Notes: generated from the letters alone by a model not told the origin. A DNA stretch of 26,757 nucleotides from Erythrobacter sp. CCH5-A1 (GCF_001557115.1 NZ_LSKQ01000240.1:1-26757), one strand, 5' to 3'; counted from the stretch's first letter, positions 14,551-22,912 are shown. Translations and numbers: made by a program.

Positions 14551-15759
14551 TCAGGCAGCCGAGCTGTTGACCCCGACCGACTGGAGGTAGCGTTTGATGT
14601 TGCGCGCCGCCTGGCGCAGACGCTGCTCGTTCTCGACCATTGCGATCCGCACATAGCCCTCGCCGTTCTCGCCATAGCCCACGCCCGGTGCCACGGCGAC
14701 CTGCGCTTGCGTCAGGAGCTGCTTGGAGAATTCGAGGCTGCCCATCGATTTCAGCGCCGGCGGAAGCGGCGCCCAGGCGAACATCGAAGCGGGCGGCGGG
14801 GGGATATCCCAGCCCGCGCGGCCGAAAGCCTCGACCATCACGTCGCGGCGCTTGTGGTAAAGCTCGCGGTTGCTCTCGATGATATCCTGCGGCCCGTTCA
14901 AAGCCGCGCAGGCCGCCGCCTGGATCGGGGTGAAGGCGCCGTAATCGAGGTAGGACTTCACCCGCGTCAGCGCCGCGATCAACTGCTTGTTGCCGACCGC
15001 AAAGCCCATCCGCCAGCCCGCCATTGAATACGTCTTCGACATCGAGGTGAATTCGATCGCCACGTCCTTGGCGCCCGGCACTTCCATGATCGAGCGCGTC
15101 GGCTTGCCGTCGAAATAGAGCTCGGAATAGGCCAGATCGGAGACGATCCAGACCTGATTCTCCTTCGCCCAGGCCACCAGCCGCTCGTAGAACGGCAGTT
15201 CGACGGTCTCGGCGGTGGGGTTGGAGGGGTAGCTCACCACCAGCACCGAGGGGCGCGGGACGGTGTAGCTCATCGCCCGCTCGAGCGATTCCCAGTAATG
15301 CTCGTCGGGCGTGGTCGGCACCGAACGGATCGTGGCGCCGGCGATGATGAAGCCGAAGGTGTGGATCGGATAGCTGGGGTTGGGCGCCAGCACCACGTCG
15401 CCCGGCGCGATGATCGCGGTGGCGAGGCTCGAAAGGCCCTCCTTCGAGCCCATCGTCACCACCACCTCGGTATCGGGATCGAGCTCGACCCCGAAGCGGC
15501 GTGCGTAATAGCCCGCCTGCGCGCGGCGCAGCCCCGGGATGCCCTTGGACTGCGAATAGCCGTGCGCGTCGGGCTTGGCCGCCACCTCGCACAGCTTGTC
15601 GATGACATGCTGCGGCGGGGGCTGGTCGGGGTTGCCCATGCCGAGGTCAATGATGTCCTGCCCCGCAAGACGGGCGGCATGACGCATGGCATTGACCTCC
15701 GCGATCACATACGGGGGCATCCGCTTCATGCGATAGAACTGGTCATTCATGGCCGTCAT
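14551..15759 (-). CDS. PLP-dependent aminotransferase class I/II, AlaC-like
   Basis: This 402-residue protein is a fold-type I aminotransferase. DIIDLGMGNPDQPPP is the substrate-binding N-terminal motif. Tyr and Ser/Lys (YSQSKGIPGLRRA) lie in the small domain. SYPSNPTA, SDLAYSELYFDG (Asp208 to the PLP ring nitrogen) and SMSKTYSMAGWRMG (Lys242, Schiff base) complete the active site. Close relatives are the alanine-forming AlaC / LL-diaminopimelate-aminotransferase-like enzymes that transfer amino groups between glutamate and pyruvate. The precise substrate is not certain from sequence. Two ATG starts lie 9 bases apart (15759 and 15750). The only AAGG ribosome site is 2 and 11 bases away respectively, so the shorter form starting MNDQFYR is equally possible. 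The gene is divergent from phaC. Confidence 0.88.
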   Translation of the reverse strand: MTAMNDQFYRMKRMPPYVIAEVNAMRHAARLAGQDIIDLGMGNPDQPPPQHVIDKLCEVAAKPDAHGYSQSKGIPGLRRAQAGYYARRFGVELDPDTEVVVTMGSKEGLSSLATAIIAPGDVVLAPNPSYPIHTFGFIIAGATIRSVPTTPDEHYWESLERAMSYTVPRPSVLVVSYPSNPTAETVELPFYERLVAWAKENQVWIVSDLAYSELYFDGKPTRSIMEVPGAKDVAIEFTSMSKTYSMAGWRMGFAVGNKQLIAALTRVKSYLDYGAFTPIQAAACAALNGPQDIIESNRELYHKRRDVMVEAFGRAGWDIPPPPASMFAWAPLPPALKSMGSLEFSKQLLTQAQVAVAPGVGYGENGEGYVRIAMVENEQRLRQAARNIKRYLQSVGVNSSAA

Positions 15760-15911
15760 TACCTTGTCTTGCGCGCGCGTGATGACATCGCGGCATCCTT
15801 CCCTAGGCTAAAGTTTCGGATCGTGGGAAGGGCCATTTCGGAAAGTTGCGATGGCGCTCGATAAGCTGCACTATCGCGGACGGGCGGCGATGAAGGAACG
15901 GATTGGCGGCG

Positions 15912-17816
15912 ATGGCACAGGACAAGGACCCTCTGGCGGCCGCAGGCGAGAGCCTGAAGGGCTTCTTCGACATGCAGGGTGAGGCCTTTCGCGAGATGCT
16001 GGCAGGCAAGGGCGGCGAATCGCTCGCCGGCCCGGGCATCGAGGCCGGCGAGATGGCCGAATGGGCCGCCACCGCCGCACAGCTCCAGCAGCTGTGGCTC
16101 GATTTCGCCACCTACCAGACCACCGCCGCGGCCGAGAAAGCGGCCAAGGGCACCAACATGCTCGATCCGGCGCAGTGGCTGGTGATGTCGCAGGCGATGC
16201 TCGGCCAGATGCCCAAGGGCATGTTCGAGGCTTCGGGCAAGCTCGTGCAGGACCAGATGCAGCTGTGGTCGGGGGTGATACAGAGCTTTGCCGCTGGTGC
16301 CACCGGAGGGAAAGCCGCCGAAGCGCCCGAGGCTGCCGCGCTGCCCAAATCCGACCGCCGCTTTGCCGACCCGGCATGGCGCGAACATCCTGCCTTCCTG
16401 CTGCTCCACCAGACCTACCTGATGCTCGCCGACTATTTCCGCCAGGCCGTCAAAGGCATGGACGGGCTCGACAGGCACAAGCGCCAGCAGCTGGAATTCG
16501 CGGTCTCGGCCCTTGCCGAGGCGATGAGCCCGGACAATTTCCTCGCGCTCAATCCGGTGGTGCTGAAGCGCACGATGGAGACGCGGGGCGCCAATCTGGT
16601 GCGCGGGATGCAGCACCTCGTCAACGACCTGAAGCGCGGGCAGCTGACCCACACGGACCCCAACGCCTTCCGCCTCGGCGAGAACCTTGCGGCAAGCCCG
16701 GGCAAGGTGGTGCACGAGACGCCGCTCTACCAGCTGATTCAATATTCGCCTTCGACCGATGAGGTGCTGGAAGTGCCGCTGGTGATCTTCCCACCGTGGA
16801 TCAACCGCTTCTATATCCTCGACCTGACACCCAAGAAGAGCTTCATCAAATGGGCGGTCGATCAGGGGATCAGCGTCTTCGTGGTCAGCTGGAAGAGCGC
16901 CGACGAGACCATGGCCGACGTCGTTTGGGACGATTATATCCGCGCCCAGATCGAGGCGATCGACCATGTGCGTGCGCGGCTCGATGTGCCCCATGTCCAC
17001 ACCATCGGCTATTGCGTGGCGGGAACCACGCTGGCGGCGACGCTCGCGGTGCTGGCGCGGCGGGGCGAGGCGGACAAGGTCAAGTCCGCCACCTTCTTCA
17101 CCGCGCAGGTCGATTTCGAGAAGAGCGGCGACCTCAAGCATTTCATCGACGAGGGCCAGCTCGAGATGATCGGGCAGCTTTCGAACCAGGGCTATCTCGA
17201 CGGGCGCTATCTGGCCGCGACCTTCAACGCGCTGCGCGGGCGCGACCTGATCTGGAACTACGTCGTCAACAATTACCTCCTGGGCGAGGATTACCCGGCT
17301 TTCGATCTGCTCCACTGGAACGGGGACGTCACCAATCTGCCCGCCAAGTGGCACCAGGCCTACCTGCGCGACCTCTATCGCGACAACAAGCTGGTGGTGC
17401 CCGACGCGCTGTCAGCCGACGGGACGCCGATCGACCTCACCCGCGTCGCCACGCCGAGCTTTGTGCAGGCGGGCCGCGAGGACCATATTGCGCCCGCCGA
17501 AAGCGTGTGGCGGATCACGCGGCACTTCACCGGGCCGACCGAGTTCCTGCTGGCAGGATCGGGACACATCGCGGGCGTGGTCAATCCGCCCGCTGCGGGC
17601 AAATACCAGTACTGGGTGGGCGACAGCGCCGCGCCCAGCCTCAAGGACTTCGTCGCGGGTGCGACCGAGTATCCCGGCAGCTGGTGGCCGCACTGGCTGG
17701 AATGGCTCCACCGGCAATCGGATGCGCGCGTGCCGGCCAAGGGCAAGCGCGTGCCGGGCGGCAGGGGCGACACAGCCATAGAAGACGCACCGGGGCGTTA
17801 TGTGAAGACGCGCTGA
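15912..17816 (+). CDS. phaC: Class I poly(3-hydroxyalkanoate) synthase
   Basis: This 634-residue protein polymerises (R)-3-hydroxyacyl-CoA into PHA on granule surfaces. The N-terminal domain (1-280) is followed by an alpha/beta-hydrolase core with the lipase-like box GYCVAGT and catalytic Cys368. The other triad residues are Asp524 in GREDHIAP and His552 in SGHIAGVVNPP. The blocks FPPWINRFYILDL and VSWKSAD are typical of class I synthases (PhaC of Cupriavidus type), and it is slightly longer than the usual 560-600. The start could be ATG 15912 or an in-frame TTG 9 bases upstream that sits better relative to AAGGA. It is divergent from the aminotransferase gene and followed by the phasin gene, its physical partner on granules. 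Confidence 0.95.
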   Translation: MAQDKDPLAAAGESLKGFFDMQGEAFREMLAGKGGESLAGPGIEAGEMAEWAATAAQLQQLWLDFATYQTTAAAEKAAKGTNMLDPAQWLVMSQAMLGQMPKGMFEASGKLVQDQMQLWSGVIQSFAAGATGGKAAEAPEAAALPKSDRRFADPAWREHPAFLLLHQTYLMLADYFRQAVKGMDGLDRHKRQQLEFAVSALAEAMSPDNFLALNPVVLKRTMETRGANLVRGMQHLVNDLKRGQLTHTDPNAFRLGENLAASPGKVVHETPLYQLIQYSPSTDEVLEVPLVIFPPWINRFYILDLTPKKSFIKWAVDQGISVFVVSWKSADETMADVVWDDYIRAQIEAIDHVRARLDVPHVHTIGYCVAGTTLAATLAVLARRGEADKVKSATFFTAQVDFEKSGDLKHFIDEGQLEMIGQLSNQGYLDGRYLAATFNALRGRDLIWNYVVNNYLLGEDYPAFDLLHWNGDVTNLPAKWHQAYLRDLYRDNKLVVPDALSADGTPIDLTRVATPSFVQAGREDHIAPAESVWRITRHFTGPTEFLLAGSGHIAGVVNPPAAGKYQYWVGDSAAPSLKDFVAGATEYPGSWWPHWLEWLHRQSDARVPAKGKRVPGGRGDTAIEDAPGRYVKTR

Positions 17817-17877
17817 TTCGCCCTCCAAGGCCGGGCCACGCGCGCCAAATATCTGAAATTGCCCGGTGACCCAGTGT

Positions 17878-17896
17878 TTTTGTGCACTGCACAAAA
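17878..17896. promoter_or_regulatory. Perfect 19-bp dyad, candidate PhaR operator (site 1)
   Basis: TTTTGTGCACTGCACAAAA is a perfect palindrome with 9-bp arms around one base, just upstream of the phasin -35 element. PhaR repressors of alphaproteobacteria are known to bind TGC-rich dyads ahead of phasin genes. The phaR gene is not in this window. Confidence 0.7.
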
Positions 17897-17900
17897 GCGC

Positions 17901-17928
17901 TTGACTTCGCACTTGCATTCACTATTTT
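17901..17928 (+). promoter_or_regulatory. Predicted sigma-70 promoter of the phasin gene
   Basis: TTGACT (17901-17906) and TATTTT (17923-17928) are separated by 16 bases. Transcription would begin near 17935, about 20 bases before the ATG. The promoter is bracketed by dyad site 1 and overlapped by site 2, an arrangement suited to repression. Confidence 0.6.
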
Positions 17929-17943
17929 GTGCAGTGCAACATG
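17925..17943. promoter_or_regulatory. Imperfect second copy of the dyad, candidate PhaR operator (site 2)
   Basis: TTTTGTGCAGTGCAACATG repeats the full left arm of site 1 (9 of 9 bases) and four bases of the right arm. It is centred 47 bp from site 1, about 4.5 helical turns. It covers the -10 element and the likely transcription start. Confidence 0.6.
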
Positions 17944-17956
17944 AAGCGAGGTCGCC

Positions 17957-18823
17957 ATGTCCGAAGTCGAGAACACCACCGGTGAAGTGAAGGCTGCCGC
18001 AGCGCCCAAGGCGCCTGTCGCCAAGATCGATGCCGCTGCCGAGAAGGCCTATGCCGAAGCCGCCGCCAAGGCCGTGCCGGCCGCCAAGCCTGCCGCTCCC
18101 GCTGCCAAGCCTGCCGCTCCCGCTGCCAAGCCTGCCGCCCCGGCCGCCAAGGCGGTGAAGGCTGCGCCCGCTCCGAAGACCCCCGCCGCGCCTAAGCCGG
18201 CCCCGGTCGCCAAGAAGGCGGTCCCGGCCAAGAAGGCTGCTGCCAAGACCGTCAAGAAGACGGCCACCAAGACCAAGACTGCCGCCAAGCTCCCGGTCAA
18301 GAAGCCCGTGCTGGCCACGAAGGCTGAAAAGCCCGCCGCCGCGCCCAAGACCAACCCCATCGTCAAGCTCAAGGATAGCATCATGACCACCGCCAACACC
18401 GCCGACATCACCGCCACCGCCAAGAACGTCGTCGCCGATCTTCAGGCGCGCGCCAAGACCGCCTACACCAAGGGCACCGAGTTCACCGCCGAAGCGACCG
18501 AGTTCACCAAGGCGAACGTCGAAGCCGTCGTCGAAAGCGGCAAGATCTTCTTCGCCGGCGCGCAGGAACTGCTCAAGGACAACGTCGAAACCGGCAAGAC
18601 CGTGATCGAAACTGTCACTGAAGACGCCAAGAAGGTCGCCGCCGTGAAGTCGCCGACCGAGCTCATGCAGCTCCAGGGCGAAATCGCCCGTCGCAACTTC
18701 GACGCGCTGGTCTCGTTCGGCTCGAAGCGCACCGAAGCCTGGGTGAAGCTCTACAACGACGCCTTCGCCCCGATCTCGAACCGCGTCAGCGTCGCGGTCG
18801 AGAAGGTGAAGACCGCCGCCTAA
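17957..18823 (+). CDS. Phasin with N-terminal histone H1-like Ala/Lys/Pro-rich region
   Basis: This 288-residue protein coats PHA granules. The first about 135 residues are extremely rich in Ala, Lys and Pro, including tandem AAKPAAP units and blocks such as KKAVPAKKAAAKTVKKTATKTKT, resembling histone H1 tails and likely disordered and able to bind nucleic acid. The last about 150 residues form the phasin domain of amphipathic helices (AKNVVADLQARAKTAYTKGTEF, ANVEAVVESGKIFFAGAQELLKDN, SPTELMQLQGEIARRNFDALV). In Pseudomonas PhaF the basic region is at the C-terminus; here the order is reversed. A GAGG lies 5 bases before the ATG. It follows phaC, but with its own promoter and dyads, and it ends in a strong terminator. 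High expression is suggested by uniform codon use (AAG, GCC). Confidence 0.9.
   Translation: MSEVENTTGEVKAAAAPKAPVAKIDAAAEKAYAEAAAKAVPAAKPAAPAAKPAAPAAKPAAPAAKAVKAAPAPKTPAAPKPAPVAKKAVPAKKAAAKTVKKTATKTKTAAKLPVKKPVLATKAEKPAAAPKTNPIVKLKDSIMTTANTADITATAKNVVADLQARAKTAYTKGTEFTAEATEFTKANVEAVVESGKIFFAGAQELLKDNVETGKTVIETVTEDAKKVAAVKSPTELMQLQGEIARRNFDALVSFGSKRTEAWVKLYNDAFAPISNRVSVAVEKVKTAA
18083..18145 (+). repeat. Three tandem 21-bp units within the phasin gene
   Basis: Units at 18083, 18104 and 18125 encode AKPAAPA-type heptads. The first two are identical in DNA and the third differs at a few positions, so the array could change copy number by slippage and vary the length of the basic tail. Confidence 0.85.
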
Positions 18824-18890
18824 GGAATTCTCCGACCGGGCCTCTCTCCTCTCTCCCAACCCGGTCCACGAGAGCGCGCCGCAAGGCGCC

Positions 18891-18928
18891 GGCCGGCCAG
18901 ACGCAAGTCTGGCCGGCCTTTTTCTTTG
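18891..18928 (+). terminator. Strong intrinsic terminator after the phasin gene
   Basis: GGCCGGCCAGAC and GTCTGGCCGGCC form a perfect 12-bp stem with the stable GCAA tetraloop, followed by TTTTTCTTTG. It lies 67 bases after the phasin stop and separates the PHA block from clpS. Confidence 0.95.
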
Positions 18929-18973
18929 TCTGGCGCTACGCAGGCCCACCCCAAACAATTCCCACGCAATCGC

Positions 18974-19001
18974 TTGCACCTCGGCCAGCGAATCCCATAA
19001 T
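18974..19001 (+). promoter_or_regulatory. Predicted promoter of clpS
   Basis: TTGCAC (18974-18979) and CATAAT (18996-19001) are spaced 16 bases apart, matching sigma-70 at 4 and 5 of 6 positions. Transcription would begin near 19007-19010, at or just before the ATG of clpS, so the message would be almost leaderless if this promoter and that start are both correct. Confidence 0.5.
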
Positions 19002-19009
19002 GGGGGCGC

Positions 19010-19414
19010 ATGCTCCCATACCGCCCCTCCCTGTCGGCCGCCGTGGCCGGGCTGCCCCTTACGCAGCCGCTCCCCGTGCGCGCGGCGGAGGATGACGAGG
19101 GCAAGGATGGCGACGGGCAGAACCAGATCGGCGTCGCAACCAAGACCCGCGCCAAGCCCAAGAAGCCGAGCCAGTACAAGGTGCTGATGCTCAACGACGA
19201 TTACACCCCGATGGAATTCGTGGTGCTGGTGCTGAAGCGCTTCTTCAGCATGGACCTGGAACAGGCCACCCGCGTCATGCTCCACGTCCACCAGCGCGGC
19301 GTCGGCGTGTGCGGGATCTTCACCTATGAAGTCGCCGAGACCAAGGTGAACCAGGTGATGGATTTCGCAAGGCAGAACCAGCACCCGCTGCAGTGCACGC
19401 TCGAAAAGGCGTGA
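19010..19414 (+). CDS. clpS: ATP-dependent Clp protease adaptor ClpS
   Basis: ClpS delivers N-degron substrates to ClpA-ClpP. The 134 residues include a variable, acidic N-terminal tail of about 50 residues, which in ClpS engages the ClpA pore. The conserved core from residue 54 carries [17 protein letters not shown] with the N-degron pocket residues Asn62, Asp63, Asp64, Met68. [20 protein letters not shown] contains His94, which in E. coli ClpS (His66) contacts the substrate amino group. Met and Thr positions match the family. The first ATG is only 9 bases from a predicted -10 element, so translation may be leaderless or begin at an internal GTG (for example 19076). No clpA is adjacent; a DUF427 gene overlaps the stop by GTGA. 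Confidence 0.93.
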   Translation: MLPYRPSLSAAVAGLPLTQPLPVRAAEDDEGKDGDGQNQIGVATKTRAKPKKPSQYKVLMLNDDYTPMEFVVLVLKRFFSMDLEQATRVMLHVHQRGVGVCGIFTYEVAETKVNQVMDFARQNQHPLQCTLEKA

Positions 19415-19917
19415 GGCAGCCGCACCACCCCGCGCCCGAGCCTGTCCGGCCCGGTCAGGAAAGCGTGTGGGACTATCCCCGCCCGCCGCTGGCCGAGCCG
19501 ACAGGCCGCCATATCCGCATCCGCCACGCAGGCGTGGTGCTCGCCGACACCCGCGCGGCGTGGCGCACGCTCGAAACATCGCATCCGCCGACCTATTACA
19601 TCCCGCAAAGCGATATCGCGATGGAGCGGCTCGTTCCCAACGCGGGCCAATCCTTCTGCGAATGGAAGGGAATGGCGCGCTACTGGGACGTGGTCATCGG
19701 CGATACGCGGCTGGTCGGGGCGGGCTGGTCCTACCCCTCGCCCGCGCGCGGCTTCGAAGGGATTGCCGGACACATCGCCTTCTACGCCGCCCCTTTCGAC
19801 GAAGTGACCGTCGATGGCGAGCAGGTCTCCCCCCAGCCCGGCGGCTTCTACGGCGGCTGGGTGACTTCGCGCGAGGCGGGGCCGTTCAAGGGCATTCCGA
19901 ACAGCCGCTTCTGGTAA
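19411..19917 (+). CDS. DUF427 domain protein
   Basis: This 168-residue protein belongs to the DUF427 family of small beta-rich cytoplasmic proteins with unknown activity. The family signature is clear: [10 protein letters not shown] near the N-terminus, [25 protein letters not shown], then [14 protein letters not shown] and [31 protein letters not shown] at the C-terminal end. I set the start at the GTG that overlaps the clpS stop (GTGA), because the segment [16 protein letters not shown] is usual in relatives. A GTG 54 bases further in with an AGGA site is an alternative. Coupling to clpS is probable, but no functional link is known to me. Confidence 0.8.
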   Translation: MRQPHHPAPEPVRPGQESVWDYPRPPLAEPTGRHIRIRHAGVVLADTRAAWRTLETSHPPTYYIPQSDIAMERLVPNAGQSFCEWKGMARYWDVVIGDTRLVGAGWSYPSPARGFEGIAGHIAFYAAPFDEVTVDGEQVSPQPGGFYGGWVTSREAGPFKGIPNSRFW

Positions 19918-19923
19918 CGTCTC

Positions 19924-19943
19924 CGCGCGCCCGCGCGTTTCTT
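19924..19943 (+). terminator. Weak candidate terminator after DUF427 gene
   Basis: CGCGCG-CC-CGCGCG is followed by TTTCTT. The stem is short with a tight loop and the T-run is interrupted, so it may be only partly effective. It lies between the clpS-DUF427 pair and lptF. Confidence 0.35.
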
Positions 19944-19956
19944 AGCAATTGGGGAC

Positions 19957-21267
19957 ATGACGCGCTCGCGCGAAGCGGCTAGGGCAGACCGGCGCGCGCG
20001 CAACCGACCACGGATTCCGAGCCCCTTGCTGAACCTCATCCCCGCCATCGATCGCTACATCCTGCGGCTCACGATCGTGCCGATGCTCGGCGTCTTCGCG
20101 CTGGCAGCCTCGCTGCTGATGCTCGACAAGATGCTGCGCCTGTTCGATTTCGTCGCGGTCGAGGGCGGGCCGGTGGGCGTCGTCTTCAAGATGCTCGGCG
20201 CGCTGGTCCCCGAGTATGCGAGCCTCGCCATTCCCTTGGGCCTGCTGCTCGGCGTGCTGCTTGCCTTCAGGAAGCTCGCGACTTCCTCCGAGCTCGATAC
20301 GATGCGCGGCGTGGGCATGTCCTATTTCCGCCTGCTGCGCATGCCCTACCTCATCACGCTGGTACTGGTCGCGGTCAACGTGGCGCTGGTGTTCTACATC
20401 CAGCCGCTCTCGCGCTACTATTACGAGCAGCTCGAATATGAACTGCGCTCGGGCGCGCTGGGCGCTTCGATCAAGGTCGGCGAATTCACCACGCTGGCCG
20501 ACCGCATGGCGCTGCGCATCGAAGAAAGCGAGGACGAGGGCCGCCGGCTGGTCGGCATCTTCGCCCGCGTCGCCAACGCCAAGGGACAGGTGCTCTCGAT
20601 CTCGGCGCGCGAGGGGGCCTTCCTTGCCACCCGCGACAATCCCGACACGATCATCCTGCGCCTGACCGAGGGCACGATCATCCAGGACACCGGGATGCGC
20701 GGGCAGACGCCGCGGGTGCTGAGCTTCAGCCGTCACGACCTGCCGATCGACCTGCCCGCGATCGAGAAGTTCCGCGCGCGCGGCGACCAGACCCGCGAAT
20801 ACATCCTCCCCGAGCTCCTGCGGATGGGCTGGAGCCGCGACACCGCCCCGCAGCAGCGCGACGCCAGCGTTGCCAGCTTCAACTTCCGGCTGGTCGAGAT
20901 CCTGATGATGTTCCTGATGCCGCTGCTCGCGGTGGCCCTCGCGATCCCGCCCAAGCGGTCGACGAGCGCGCTGGGCGTCTTCGTCTCGATCATCATGGTG
21001 GTCGCCTATCACAAGGTAAACCAGTACGGCGAGGATGTCGCATCGCTCGGCCGGCTCGATCCGATGCTTGCCTTCTGGGTGCCTTTCGCGCTGTTCGCGG
21101 GGCTGATCGTGTGGATGTATTACCGCGTCGCCTACGTGCCGGGCGGGCAGGCAATCGGGGCGCTGGAGATGGCCTTTGCCAAGCTCGGCAAGCGCCTCGC
21201 CAAGCTCTTCAGCCGCCGCGCGCCGCGCGCCTACCACCCGGCGCCCGAAGCAGCCCCGGCCGAGTGA
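19957..21267 (+). CDS. lptF: LPS export ABC transporter permease LptF
   Basis: This 436-residue protein of the YjgP/YjgQ family forms, with LptG and the ATPase LptB, the inner-membrane complex that extracts lipopolysaccharide and feeds it to LptC/LptA. The layout is usual. A basic cytoplasmic start is followed by IDRYILRLTIVPMLGVF (helix 1), two more helices to about residue 150, a periplasmic beta-jellyroll domain (about 150-300), and three C-terminal helices (around 308-325, 332-350, 370-390). A charged tail ends in Pro/Ala. LFDFVAVEGG and FRKLATSSELDTMRGVGMS are typical LptF/G motifs. lptG follows after 7 bases. It has a GGGGA ribosome site, but close to the ATG, so a later start is possible. 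Confidence 0.92.
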   Translation: MTRSREAARADRRARNRPRIPSPLLNLIPAIDRYILRLTIVPMLGVFALAASLLMLDKMLRLFDFVAVEGGPVGVVFKMLGALVPEYASLAIPLGLLLGVLLAFRKLATSSELDTMRGVGMSYFRLLRMPYLITLVLVAVNVALVFYIQPLSRYYYEQLEYELRSGALGASIKVGEFTTLADRMALRIEESEDEGRRLVGIFARVANAKGQVLSISAREGAFLATRDNPDTIILRLTEGTIIQDTGMRGQTPRVLSFSRHDLPIDLPAIEKFRARGDQTREYILPELLRMGWSRDTAPQQRDASVASFNFRLVEILMMFLMPLLAVALAIPPKRSTSALGVFVSIIMVVAYHKVNQYGEDVASLGRLDPMLAFWVPFALFAGLIVWMYYRVAYVPGGQAIGALEMAFAKLGKRLAKLFSRRAPRAYHPAPEAAPAE

Positions 21268-21274
21268 TCACGCG

Positions 21275-22384
21275 ATGCAATTCGATTTCTTCCCCTCGCG
21301 CACGCTGACGCTCTATCTGGCGAAGCTCTTCGTGGTGCGGATCATCGCCGTGCTGTTCATGCTGGTGCTGGTGCTGCTGGCGCTCGACCTGCTGTCGAAG
21401 ACCGGCGACATCCTCGCCGCACCCGGCAACGGCCAGGCCGAGGTGCTGCGCTATGCCAGCCTGCGCCTGCCGCAGCTGGTGGCGAACTTCCTGCCCTATT
21501 CGGTGCTGCTCGCCTCGCTCCTCACCTTCTGGCCGCTTAACGCGAACAGCGAGGTGATCGCGATGCGCGCGGCGGGGCTTTCGGCCCATCAGGTGCTCGC
21601 GCCGATGCTGCTGACCGCGGTGCTGGTGGCGGCGGTGAGCTTCGGCTTCAACGAGCGCATCCTGACCCGCGCCAACGCGACGCTGAAGGCGTGGGAGGCC
21701 GCCGATTACGGCCCCATCCCCGACGAGGACAGCAGCGCCGGAAAGCCGCGCGCGAACATCTACCTCACCGATGGCGAGAACATCCTGTCCGCGGCGACGC
21801 TGAGCGGCACGGGCGCGAACATCGTGCTGACCGGCGTCACCTGGTACGCACGCGCGCCCGGCGGGATCATCCGCGAACAGATCCGCAGCCCGCGCGCGAC
21901 TTATGCAGGGCCCGGCTGGCGGCTCGAGAAGCCAGTGAAGTTCGATGTCGCCGGCGCCATCACCGAGCGCCCCGCCACGCTGGTGGTGGGCCAGAACCTG
22001 TCTCCCGAACGGATCATGCTGCAATCGGTCGATCCCGATGCGCAGAGCTTCTGGGAGTTGAAGCAATCGATCGACGCCTACGAGACCGCGGGCCGCAACA
22101 CCGACGAGATGCGCGCCAAGTGGTGGCACCGCCTGTCGGGGCCGCTGTCGGCGCTGCTGATGCCGCTCCTGGGCTCGATCGCCGCCTTCGGCCTTGCCCG
22201 GTCGGGCCAGCTGTTCGTGCGCGCGATCATCGGCATGGCGCTGGGCTTTGCCTATTTCGTGGTCGACAATGCCGCCCTCGCCATGGGCAGCTTCGGCGGC
22301 TACCCCCCGCTGCTCGCCGCCTGGGCGCCCTTCGTGCTGTTCCTGCTGGTCGGCGAGACCGTGCTGATCCGGACCGAGGAGTGA
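21275..22384 (+). CDS. lptG: LPS export ABC transporter permease LptG
   Basis: This 369-residue protein is the partner permease of LptF in LPS transport. It has FFPSRTLTLYLAKLFVVRI at the N-terminus, helices up to about 125, and the SEVIAMRAAGLSAHQV coupling-helix region (around 92-107). A periplasmic jellyroll follows (around 130-285, with IYLTDGENILSAATLSG), then three C-terminal helices starting at MRAKWWHRLSGPLSALLMPLLG. The length fits the family. The start at ATG 21275 follows the lptF stop by 7 bases; the frame is open upstream, but that region is the lptF 3' end. The stop overlaps the next gene's GTG. Confidence 0.92.
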   Translation: MQFDFFPSRTLTLYLAKLFVVRIIAVLFMLVLVLLALDLLSKTGDILAAPGNGQAEVLRYASLRLPQLVANFLPYSVLLASLLTFWPLNANSEVIAMRAAGLSAHQVLAPMLLTAVLVAAVSFGFNERILTRANATLKAWEAADYGPIPDEDSSAGKPRANIYLTDGENILSAATLSGTGANIVLTGVTWYARAPGGIIREQIRSPRATYAGPGWRLEKPVKFDVAGAITERPATLVVGQNLSPERIMLQSVDPDAQSFWELKQSIDAYETAGRNTDEMRAKWWHRLSGPLSALLMPLLGSIAAFGLARSGQLFVRAIIGMALGFAYFVVDNAALAMGSFGGYPPLLAAWAPFVLFLLVGETVLIRTEE

Positions 22385-22905
22385 GCCGGGGCGCGTGGTC
22401 GCTGCGGCTGGCGCGGCCGGAGGATGCAGAGGCGATGCCGGCAATCGAGCGTGCGGCGGCAGACCTGTTCACCCATGACCCGGGCCTTGAGGGCTTCGAC
22501 CCGGACGATACGTGGGAGATTCCCGACCTCCAGCGCCTGATCCGGCGAGGGCACAGCCTCGTCGCGCATGTCGGCGAGGAGATGGCGGGGTTTCTCGTCG
22601 CCCAGCCCTTCAGCCGCGAGTTGCACATCTGGGAGATGAACGTCCATCCCCGCTTCGGGCGGCGCGGGATCGGGGCGGGGCTGGTGCGGGCGGCGCAGAT
22701 CGACGCGCGCAACACCGGCTTCAGGGCGCTGACCCTCACCACCTTCCGCGATCTGCCGTGGAACGCGCCCTTCTACGGGCGCCTAGGCTTTGAGGAGGTC
22801 ACCGCGCTCGATGCGCACCCCCGCCTTGCGGGCGAGCTCGCGAACGAGGTCGACGATGGCCTGCCCGCCGACCGCCGCTGCGCGATGATCTGCTTTCTGG
22901 ATTGA
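22381..22905 (+). CDS. GNAT family N-acetyltransferase
   Basis: This 174-residue protein has the GNAT fold. WSLRLARPEDAEAMPAIERAAADLF is the first strand and helix. LHIWEMNVHPRFGRRGIGAGLV (81-102) holds the acetyl-CoA pyrophosphate loop R-R-G-I-G-A-G. LTLTTFRDLPWNAPFYGRLGFEEV is the usual motif B with the N-A-P-F-Y-x-x-x-G-F pattern. The acceptor amine cannot be told. The GTG start overlaps the lptG stop (GTGA), so it is cotranslated with the LPS export genes; whether that has functional meaning is not known. Confidence 0.85.
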   Translation: MSRGAWSLRLARPEDAEAMPAIERAAADLFTHDPGLEGFDPDDTWEIPDLQRLIRRGHSLVAHVGEEMAGFLVAQPFSRELHIWEMNVHPRFGRRGIGAGLVRAAQIDARNTGFRALTLTTFRDLPWNAPFYGRLGFEEVTALDAHPRLAGELANEVDDGLPADRRCAMICFLD

Positions 22906-22912
22906 AGCCGGA

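Noticed and set aside
15851..15985. Short open frame of about 44 codons ahead of and overlapping phaC
   Set aside because: It lacks a ribosome binding site and domain content, and overlaps the phaC start in another frame.
15759..17354. 531-residue minus-strand frame antisense to phaC
   Set aside because: phaC has a full catalytic triad and family motifs; the antisense frame has none.
17798..19579. 593-residue minus-strand frame with many Gly/Leu/Asp repeats
   Set aside because: The repeats are the antisense of the phasin Ala/Lys/Pro tail, and the frame crosses the phasin terminator and clpS.
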